Below are positions 1 to 4,608 of a stretch of DNA of 6,994 nucleotides, piece by piece. This DNA comes from Rickettsiales bacterium. GTDB taxonomy: Bacteria; Pseudomonadota; Alphaproteobacteria; Rickettsiales; UBA3002. Every line of letters starts with the position of its first letter. Positions within the stretch are counted from its first letter, which is position 1. Position numbers and translations under genes: made by a program. The stretch lies in the NCBI GenBank assembly GCA_021300075.1, contig JAJTIB010000144.1:1-6994 (forward strand). The letters run 5' to 3'. The notes under the pieces are model-generated. The model made no database searches. It worked only from the letters and a program-made list of their open reading frames with translations, and was not told the DNA's origin.

Positions 1-198
1 CGGTCACTGCACCGATAGGACGTTAAGTGAATAGTAATTTCGACGGGAGAGGCGCAGAAAACCTGGTGTTTGCCGAGTTTTTTTGGACGCACGCCGCGTC
101 GGGAGCGCGATTTATAGAGATGCACCCCCCACTCGTCAAGGGGAAAAAACACTCATTTTTGATTTGCTCTCTCTTGGCGGGGAAACAGGGAGACTGGA

Positions 199-229
199 CG
201 GCGGGGAGCAGGAAAATTTCTCCCCGCCG
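199..229. repeat. Perfect 10-bp inverted repeat (hairpin) in the REP-like element
   Basis: CGGCGGGGAG (199-208) and CTCCCCGCCG (220-229) are exact reverse complements separated by an 11-base A/T-rich loop. On the plus strand the stem is followed by a pyrimidine-rich run (CCTTTTCCTTTTCTTCC), which gives it some resemblance to an intrinsic terminator for rightward transcription. No gene directly upstream needs one, so I read it as part of the repeat element. Confidence 0.55.
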
Positions 230-245
230 CCTTTTCCTTTTCTTC

Positions 246-259
246 CCCCGCTAGCGGGG
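246..259. repeat. Perfect 14-bp palindrome CCCCGCTAGCGGGG
   Basis: The 14 bases are their own reverse complement and form the right-hand core of the REP-like element. The symmetry stops at 245/260. The palindrome could also be a protein binding site, but its GC-rich form and neighbouring GCGGGGA copies favour a REP unit. Confidence 0.55.
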
Positions 260-333
260 AGATGAAGGGGGGGTGGCCGACTAAACGAAAACCACTCTTC
301 CCCGACCCTCTCGCCAGTGGGCATAGGCATTCT

Positions 334-353
334 GTCAGTTGCCAGCAACTGAC
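334..353. repeat. 20-bp near-perfect palindrome downstream of the lipoprotein gene
   Basis: GTCAGTTGC (334-342) and GCAACTGAC (345-353) are exact reverse complements around a central CA. The site lies 32 bases past the stop of the leftward lipoprotein gene. Neither strand has a T-tract after the arms, so it does not look like a classical rho-independent terminator. It could be a 3' mRNA-stabilising hairpin (with a 4-6 base loop once the inner pairs are left open), a rho-assisted end, or a dimeric-protein binding site. Confidence 0.45.
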
Positions 354-385
354 CGAGTCAATAAAGAAAACCGTGAACGGCGGAG

Positions 386-775
386 TTACCGCAAGTTCAG
401 CGTATTATAGTCCTGATCATACTCGGGAAGATTGAAGTAGAATTGATTCGCGCTGATCCGGTAGAAATTGCCACATTCCCAAGGATCGCTATCTACGTTG
501 ATGCACAGGCGATCCCCTTCCTGCTTCCATTGGCCAGCTTTTTGCACGGGCAGAAGGCGCATCGAAAAATATACCTGTCCGCCAGGTTTGAATTCATAAC
601 TCATGCCACCAGTGATATTATTGTCGAAATTAACGGGATTGGCAAATAACGCTGAAATCTCTGCCGCGTTCATCGGCTGGGCATTGGCAGGCACAGGGGT
701 CGGCTCATTCGACATGCTGCAGGCGGAAAGCGCCAGAGCGCATATCATGGATGCAGTTCGCAGGGATAATGACAT
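386..775 (-). CDS. Small secreted lipoprotein of unknown function
   Basis: Encodes 129 residues. The N-terminus is a type II signal peptide: a short n-region with Arg6, a hydrophobic stretch (residues 8-16) and the lipobox LSAC at 16-19, so Cys19 should be lipidated after cleavage by signal peptidase II. A Pro/Asn/Ala-rich linker (about 24-37) precedes a compact domain (about 37-129) with the pattern GQWKQEGDRLC...WEC..FYRI and many aromatic residues, suggesting a small beta-rich fold. Cys91 and Cys101 could form a disulfide in the periplasm. The layout recalls DUF995-type small alphaproteobacterial envelope proteins, but I cannot assign a family firmly and give no function. The start at 775 is backed by a strong Shine-Dalgarno. 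The next Met (residue 10) would destroy the signal peptide. The gene stands alone, divergent from the propeller gene across a 287-bp spacer. Confidence 0.85.
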   Translation of the reverse strand: MSLSLRTASMICALALSACSMSNEPTPVPANAQPMNAAEISALFANPVNFDNNITGGMSYEFKPGGQVYFSMRLLPVQKAGQWKQEGDRLCINVDSDPWECGNFYRISANQFYFNLPEYDQDYNTLNLR

Positions 776-782
776 AACAAAA

Positions 783-788
783 CTCCTT
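783..788 (-). promoter_or_regulatory. Ribosome binding site of the lipoprotein gene
   Basis: On the minus strand AAGGAG lies 7 bases before the ATG at 775. It is a near-ideal Shine-Dalgarno and fixes this start. Confidence 0.8.
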
Positions 789-804
789 ATAGTGTTTCAG
801 ATAT

Positions 805-826
805 CGGGCGTTGGAATCAACGCCCG
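805..826 (-). promoter_or_regulatory. Perfect 9-bp hairpin in the lipoprotein leader
   Basis: CGGGCGTTG (805-813) and CAACGCCCG (818-826) are exact reverse complements around a 4-base loop. The hairpin ends about 29 bases upstream of the lipoprotein ATG and about 16 bases before its Shine-Dalgarno. If transcription starts near the -10-like box at 844-849, the stem would sit in the 5' untranslated leader. No T-tract follows on either strand, so a terminator is unlikely. An mRNA-stabilising stem, a regulatory element or a protein operator are all possible. Confidence 0.5.
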
Positions 827-843
827 CCGACCCTGAGCGAGTA

Positions 844-849
844 TTTATA
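844..849 (-). promoter_or_regulatory. Possible -10 box for the lipoprotein gene
   Basis: The minus strand reads TATAAA (5 of 6 to the sigma-70 consensus) about 70 bases upstream of the start codon. I find no good -35 at 16-18 bases upstream, so this is a weak candidate resting on one hexamer and its position. Confidence 0.25.
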
Positions 850-854
850 AACCT

Positions 855-882
855 TTCTCTTCGTTCAGAGAACCAGATCTGG
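855..882. promoter_or_regulatory. Two abutting inverted repeats in the divergent spacer
   Basis: TTCTCT (855-860) pairs with AGAGAA (867-872) around a 6-base centre, and is followed immediately by the perfect 10-bp palindrome CCAGATCTGG (873-882). Just to the right on the plus strand is TACAAT (884-889), a -10-like hexamer, with the leftward TATAAA at 844-849 on the other side. Dyad symmetry between two opposing -10-like boxes would suit a shared operator, but short dyads are common by chance. Confidence 0.3.
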
Positions 883-1022
883 CTACAATAAGTAATGGCG
901 TGAGTAAACAGGGATCTGGCAGCTGGGCCGGAACGTTATTCATGGCGACTGACGTTGGGCAATATGAGCCATGCTGTCTCCATGACCTTATCCGCGCACC
1001 AATATCTGACATATGGTCACCC

Positions 1023-1050
1023 GCCACTTGCCACCTGCCACCCGCCACCC
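1023..1050. repeat. Tandem heptanucleotide repeat, four copies
   Basis: Four head-to-tail 7-bp units are visible: GCCACTT, GCCACCT, GCCACCC, GCCACCC. The array ends 12 bases before the ATG of the propeller gene. A TAG at 1051-1053, in frame with that ATG, closes the frame right after the array. The unit is non-triplet, so copy-number change would alter the leader spacing but not the frame of the downstream gene. Confidence 0.7.
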
Positions 1051-1062
1051 TAGACTGGCATC

Positions 1063-1956
1063 ATGCCTAAGTTTTTTCATACGGATCTCTGGCGGGTGGG
1101 GATGGTTCGCTGTTCCCCGCACGCACTGTTTTCGCCGGAATTTGGCGCTTCTCCCCCGCCGGTGGTGTGGCTTGAATCGCCCCGCCCCTTCACTTTTTAC
1201 GCCGATCCGTTTGGCATCTGGCGCGAGGGAAAGCTGCATGTGTTTGTTGAGGCCTATGACTACCGCAGCAAGCACGGCGTGATTGAGGTGCATATTTACG
1301 ATCAAGCCCTGAATAAACTCAGCCACGCGCGGGCGCTGGCGCGGCCATTCCACCTCTCCTATCCGTATCTGTGGGAGGAAGCGGGGGAAATCTTCATGCT
1401 GCCTGAGGCGCATCGCTCGGGCGCGCTCACCCTATACCGCGCTGCGCGGTTTCCGCTTGCGTGGGAGCCGGTATGCGACCTCCTGCCTCTACCTGCAATT
1501 GATGCCAGCCTTGCGCGGTGGGAGGAGCGCTACTGGCTGTTTTTCTCGCTCCCCGACAATCCGCTCGGTGCGCTTCATATCGCTTATGCGGATGCGCTTA
1601 CCGGACCATGGCAGATACATCCGAAAAATCCCGTACTCACCGATCCCACCCGCGCGCGTATGGGCGGCGCGCCTTTTATGCATGAGGGCGCGCTCTACCT
1701 GCCCGGCCAGAACGGGACGGTAACCTATGGCGGCGCGATGACGCTGAATAGAATTGAAACCCTGACTCCGACACAGTTTGTAAGCCGCCCCGTCGCTACC
1801 CTTGACGCACCAATCTGGGCCGCACCTTATACGCAGGGGATTCACACAGTTTCCGCCTGCGGGGGGCTCACCCTCTTTGATGTCAAGCTTATCAGCCACT
1901 CTCCCGCGCGCGCGCTCATTAATCTTGAGCGCCGGGTAGCGCGTTTCCTGCGGTGA
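1063..1956 (+). CDS. GINT1_N-like beta-propeller protein, probable glycan/glycolipid biosynthesis
   Basis: Encodes 297 residues. The pattern matches the five-bladed propeller related to the N-terminal domain of plant glucosamine inositolphosphorylceramide transferase 1, a GH43/GH32-like fold found in many bacterial polysaccharide loci. Visible signatures: FYADPF (45-50), HVFVEAYDY (59-67), SYPYLWEEAGEIFMLPEA (99-116), AIDASL (145-150), RARMGGAPFMHEGALYLPGQNG (197-218) and the C-terminal GGLTLFDVK. Asp48, Glu63, Glu115 and Asp147 are the acidic positions one would examine. It has no signal peptide or membrane segment, so it is probably cytoplasmic. The ATG at 1063 is the first possible start because an in-frame TAG lies 9 bases upstream, and homology begins near the N-terminus (LWRVGMVR). 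The Shine-Dalgarno is poor. The gene converges on and overlaps the GT4 gene, suggesting joint involvement in a surface glycan. Catalytic activity and substrate are unproven for bacterial members. Confidence 0.8.
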   Translation: MPKFFHTDLWRVGMVRCSPHALFSPEFGASPPPVVWLESPRPFTFYADPFGIWREGKLHVFVEAYDYRSKHGVIEVHIYDQALNKLSHARALARPFHLSYPYLWEEAGEIFMLPEAHRSGALTLYRAARFPLAWEPVCDLLPLPAIDASLARWEERYWLFFSLPDNPLGALHIAYADALTGPWQIHPKNPVLTDPTRARMGGAPFMHEGALYLPGQNGTVTYGGAMTLNRIETLTPTQFVSRPVATLDAPIWAAPYTQGIHTVSACGGLTLFDVKLISHSPARALINLERRVARFLR

Positions 1957-2980
1957 CCTGCGTTATGATGCTAGCGAGGCGCGGGGCAATCTCTGAGGCA
2001 AGATAAGGAGTCAGCGCCGCTTGCGTTGCCAAAGCAAGGCGATTGCGTAAATCTTGGTTGGTAATCAGCTGTGCCAGCCCCTCGGCCAGCGAGTTTGGGT
2101 CTGCCTCCGCGAGCAGCCCGTTTACCCCATCCGTGATGAGTTCCGATGGCCCCGCCGTGCGCGTAGCAATGACGGGCAGATGATGTCGCCAGGCCTCTAA
2201 AATCACCAGCCCGAAGGATTCGCTGCGCGAGGGCACTACGACAATATCAAGGCTGTGGTACCAGTCATCCCGCTTGGCCACCCAGCCGCTTAACTGTACC
2301 TCGCCATCAAGCCCCAAGGCGCGGATGCGAGATTCAATACGCGGTCGCAGCAGCCCATCTCCACCCAGATGCACCACGAAATGCAGGCCGCGTTTTTTGA
2401 GGATGGCGGCGGCTTCCACCAGTAAATCCATCCCTTTCTCCGGCACGAACCGCCCCAGAAACCCGATCACGGGTGGTGACAGGGCGGGGCGGGGTATAAA
2501 AGGAAGCGCCGATTCTGTCAGGAAATTGGGTAGCATAGTGATGCGTTCCGGCCGCACGCCGTGGGCGATCGCCTCATGCCGCAACCTGTTCGTTACCGCA
2601 ATGATATGGTCATAGCGGCGCAAGCCCTTGAACCTCGGGCGATGCAGCACCACCAGTTCAGGGCACAGGCCACGGCTTGCCCAGTAACCAAGCCGCGCCG
2701 CCCGGTTGCCATGGGCGATCACGAGGCCGGGGCGCAGCGTGCGGATGAGGCGCCTGAGGCGTATGCCGGCGGCAATATCCCATTGCGCGAAGTGGGGCAG
2801 GGTATGAATCTCCGTTCCCTCCGGCAAGCGCGCTCCCACCGCCGCGTGCGGGTGAATGACTGCCACCACCCGAATCCCCATCTGCTGCATGAGGATTGTA
2901 TAGCGCAGATAGGCCTCTTCAATGCCGCCATAGCCGCGGGCGAGCATGAGATGCAAAATGGTAGGTTTTTGAGCCATCAT
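1919..2980 (-). CDS. GT4-family glycosyltransferase (GT-B fold)
   Basis: Encodes 353 residues from the ATG at 2980. The N-terminal acceptor-side Rossmann domain starts KPTILHLMLARGYGGIEE (5-22), with a glycine-rich loop at 16-19, and contains the VIAHGN stretch (87-92). The C-terminal donor-side domain opens with VIGFLGRFVPEKG (171-183), followed by LGGDG (205-209) and the nucleotide-sugar motif SESFGLVILEA, an EX7E pair at Glu254 and Glu262. GT4 enzymes are retaining and transfer sugar from a nucleotide-sugar to lipid or glycan acceptors such as LPS core, O-antigen or glycolipids at the inner face of the membrane. The exact sugar cannot be read here. The frame stays open to a TTG at 3022, but that has no Shine-Dalgarno. 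The ATG at 2980 has ACAGG 9 bases upstream, and a second ATG follows directly at 2977. The last 38 bases overlap the convergent propeller gene. Confidence 0.88.
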   Translation of the reverse strand: MMAQKPTILHLMLARGYGGIEEAYLRYTILMQQMGIRVVAVIHPHAAVGARLPEGTEIHTLPHFAQWDIAAGIRLRRLIRTLRPGLVIAHGNRAARLGYWASRGLCPELVVLHRPRFKGLRRYDHIIAVTNRLRHEAIAHGVRPERITMLPNFLTESALPFIPRPALSPPVIGFLGRFVPEKGMDLLVEAAAILKKRGLHFVVHLGGDGLLRPRIESRIRALGLDGEVQLSGWVAKRDDWYHSLDIVVVPSRSESFGLVILEAWRHHLPVIATRTAGPSELITDGVNGLLAEADPNSLAEGLAQLITNQDLRNRLALATQAALTPYLASEIAPRLASIITQVTAGNALPGAQD

Positions 2981-3162
2981 TAAGTCGAGCCTGTAACCTA
3001 TTAAACCCGCACGCGCATCCAAAAAGGGGGGTTACAAAGTCATACTGACAATTTTTCCCTTGCAATTCAGGACCAAGCCCGTAGGATTGTGGATAACAAC
3101 TTAATAAAACATTAAAAATAACGCATACGGCAAGTACCACCACGGCTAGGGAGTTCTGCCTG
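2981..3162. other. Divergent spacer between the GT4 and M23 genes
   Basis: This 182-bp spacer must carry both promoters and includes an AT-rich core (about 3087-3122). For the rightward gene, TTGCAA (3060-3065) and TAGGAT (3082-3087) with a 16-base spacer make a weak sigma-70 candidate (4 of 6 each). TTGTGGATAACAA (3087-3099) is an imperfect dyad, and TTAAT/ATTAA (3101-3115) another. For the leftward gene the minus strand has a good -35-like TTGTCA near 3050 but no matching -10. None is decisive. Confidence 0.35.
3148..3153 (+). promoter_or_regulatory. Ribosome binding site of the M23 gene
   Basis: AGGGAG lies 9 bases before the ATG at 3163. It favours that start over the in-frame ATG at 3175. 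Confidence 0.7.
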
Positions 3163-4602
3163 ATGCGATTTACGATGCCTGCAACCACCATGGCGATTCC
3201 GGCTTATACTCGCCCCGCCAGCGGTCCACGCATTCTCACCCAGAAACGTTTCAGCCGCATCCGCGTCAACTGGTTTGTGCTGGGCGCGATCTTTGGGGTT
3301 GGTGCGTCATTCTTCATGAACCTGCTGGTGGGAACCGTAATCCTTCCCCGCTACGAAGAATGGGTAGCCGCTCCCGCTGCCAAACCGGTGCAACTAGCCC
3401 GTATCACCCCTGTGGTAGCCACCACGGCCCCGCCCCCGCTGGCGATTGCTCCGCCTCCTCCGCCCCCTGAAATCTTCCCCAAAACAGTCGACCTCCAGGT
3501 CGCACCAGGGGACACGCTGGTAGATATGCTCGTTGCCCAGCGCGTCGAAGAAGGTGAGGCGCATCAGGTCGTCGCTGCACTCAAGCGTGAATTTAATCCG
3601 GGCAAATTGCGCGTGGGTCAGAAAATCTCCCTCACTCTCGCGCGCCATGAGCGACTAGGCGACCGCACCGCGGTCAAGGAACTGGCCATTAACCTGCCCA
3701 ACCTCTCGACCGTCGAACTTGAGCGTTTAAGTAGCGGTAATTTCAGCGTCGCGGCCATCAAAGCCGAGCTTCAAGACCATGCGACTCACGCCTCAGGCAC
3801 GGTCAGAAGCAGCCTCTATCAGGCAGCGGACGATGCCGGAATCCCCTCCAGCGTGATGGGCGAGATTGTGCGCGCCTTCAGTTACGACGTTGACTTCCAG
3901 CGCGACATCCACCCTGGCGATAAGATCGAGGTGGTGATGGACCGCCAGACTACTATGGATGGGCGCGTGGGCGGCTATCATAATGCCCGCTATGCAGCTT
4001 TGAACCTCAAAGGCCGCAAAATCGAAATTTTTCGCTTTACCGACTCTCAGGGGCGCAGCAGCTGGTACAACGCCAAGGGCGAGAGCGTGGTAAAATCCCT
4101 GCTACGAACGCCGATTCACGCCGCGCGAATCACTTCAGGCTACGGGATGCGTAAGCACCCGATCATGGGATTTAGTAAAATGCATCGCGGGGTGGATTTT
4201 GGCGCCGCCATCGGCACGCCGATTCTGGCCGCAGGCGATGGGGTGGTCAGTTTCCGTGGCTGGAAAAGCGGCTATGGGAATTATGTACAGATTCGCCATA
4301 ACAACACCTACAGCACCGCCTACGGCCATATCTCGCGCTTCGGTAAAATTCAGGTGGGCAGCCGGGTGCGACAGGGGCAGGTGATTGCCTTCGTCGGCTC
4401 GACCGGCATGTCCACCGGCCCACATCTACATTACGAGGTGATGCAGAATGGTCGTCAGGTGAATCCCACCGCGCAGAGATTCAACACCTCGCAAGCTCTT
4501 GCGGGTGCGGAGTTACAGAAATTCAAGTCCCGACAGGGTGCAATTCTGCAGGAACTCGCCTCGCTGCGTAACGCCGGCAGCCAGCAGGTCGCCAGCCGCT
4601 AA
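3163..4602 (+). CDS. Membrane-anchored LysM-like/M23 peptidoglycan endopeptidase
   Basis: Encodes 479 residues. A basic N-terminus (24-34) precedes one hydrophobic segment (about 36-61), read as an uncleaved signal anchor with the rest in the periplasm. A proline-rich linker follows (83-106, with PPPP runs). Residues 109-158 form a LysM/OapA-like module (VAPGDTLVDMLV...LRVGQKISL). Residues about 215-310 are the intermediate domain typical of MepM/Csd3-type proteins (IPSSVMGEIVRAFSYDVDFQ). The M23 lytic domain spans about 330-445 and keeps all expected residues: zinc ligands His341 and Asp345 (HxxxD), His389 in AYGH, and His421/His423 in PHLH. Family members are zinc DD-endopeptidases that cut peptide cross-links to allow wall growth or division. 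The intact site argues for an active enzyme rather than an EnvC/NlpD-type activator. The C-terminal tail (450-479) is polar and helical. The gene ends 6 bases from the convergent clpB stop. Confidence 0.92.
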   Translation: MRFTMPATTMAIPAYTRPASGPRILTQKRFSRIRVNWFVLGAIFGVGASFFMNLLVGTVILPRYEEWVAAPAAKPVQLARITPVVATTAPPPLAIAPPPPPPEIFPKTVDLQVAPGDTLVDMLVAQRVEEGEAHQVVAALKREFNPGKLRVGQKISLTLARHERLGDRTAVKELAINLPNLSTVELERLSSGNFSVAAIKAELQDHATHASGTVRSSLYQAADDAGIPSSVMGEIVRAFSYDVDFQRDIHPGDKIEVVMDRQTTMDGRVGGYHNARYAALNLKGRKIEIFRFTDSQGRSSWYNAKGESVVKSLLRTPIHAARITSGYGMRKHPIMGFSKMHRGVDFGAAIGTPILAAGDGVVSFRGWKSGYGNYVQIRHNNTYSTAYGHISRFGKIQVGSRVRQGQVIAFVGSTGMSTGPHLHYEVMQNGRQVNPTAQRFNTSQALAGAELQKFKSRQGAILQELASLRNAGSQQVASR

Positions 4603-4608
4603 ATTTTC

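Larger units (their letters stand above)
123..275. repeat. REP/MITE-like GC-rich palindromic element
   Basis: The stretch is bounded by imperfect terminal inverted repeats: CACCCCCCACTCGTC at 123-137 and, on the opposite strand, CACCCCCCCTTCATC at 275-261 (11 of 15 match). Inside are two clean hairpins, 199-208 with 220-229 and the perfect palindrome 246-259. The core GCGGGGA or its complement occurs at 177-183, 201-207, 221-227, 246-251 (first six bases, CCCCGC) and 254-260. From memory, intergenic REP-type repeats with CTCCCCGC...GCGGGGAG arms and flanking CACCCCC are common in alphaproteobacterial genomes. That this is one of a dispersed family is inference, since a single copy is visible. 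No transposase is encoded. Confidence 0.5.
1..385. other. Intergenic stretch without a convincing gene
   Basis: No reading frame here has a ribosome binding site, recognisable domain or sensible composition. The two short rightward frames starting at 27 and 83 run through palindromic GC-rich DNA and look fortuitous. All three rightward frames meet a stop by position 34 (TAG 16-18, TAA 24-26, TAG 32-34), so a gene ending just inside the left edge is possible, but too little is visible to name it. A seven-T run at 78-84 follows a weak, bulged hairpin (GGC 51-53 with GCC 72-74, AAAC 59-62 with GTTT 68-71). This could be an intrinsic terminator for such a gene, at low confidence. The rest holds the REP/MITE-like element and the palindrome listed separately. 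Confidence 0.6.

Noticed and set aside
51..84. Intrinsic terminator at the left edge (bulged hairpin plus seven Ts)
   Set aside because: The stem is only GGC and AAAC pairs with a 5-base bulge, and no gene to be terminated can be identified. It is mentioned but not called.
27..265. Two overlapping rightward frames (starting at 27 and 83) of 75 and 60 codons
   Set aside because: They run through the REP-like palindromes, lack a ribosome binding site and have proline/arginine-rich products with no recognisable domain.
964..1053. A 29-codon upstream frame (ATG 964 to TAG 1051) before the propeller gene
   Set aside because: It has no Shine-Dalgarno, its tail is dictated by the 7-bp repeat, and the product has no signal or fold. 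It is kept only as a note in the repeat finding.
988..1413. A 141-codon leftward frame covering the propeller gene start
   Set aside because: It is antisense to a gene with clear family motifs. Its own product is basic and low in complexity and includes the translated repeat.
2561..2983. A 140-codon rightward frame inside the GT4 gene
   Set aside because: It is fully antisense to a gene with intact GT-B motifs and shows no ribosome binding site or domain.
2981..3022. Upstream TTG start at 3022 for the GT4 protein
   Set aside because: There is no Shine-Dalgarno before it, the added 14 residues are not part of the GT-B fold, and the ATG at 2980 starts right before the first beta-strand with an ACAGG at proper spacing.
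3085..3100. Resemblance of ATTGTGGATAACAACT to a lac-type operator
   Set aside because: The dyad is only 4 bp per arm with an asymmetric centre, and no LacI-family gene or sugar operon is nearby. The likeness is probably chance.
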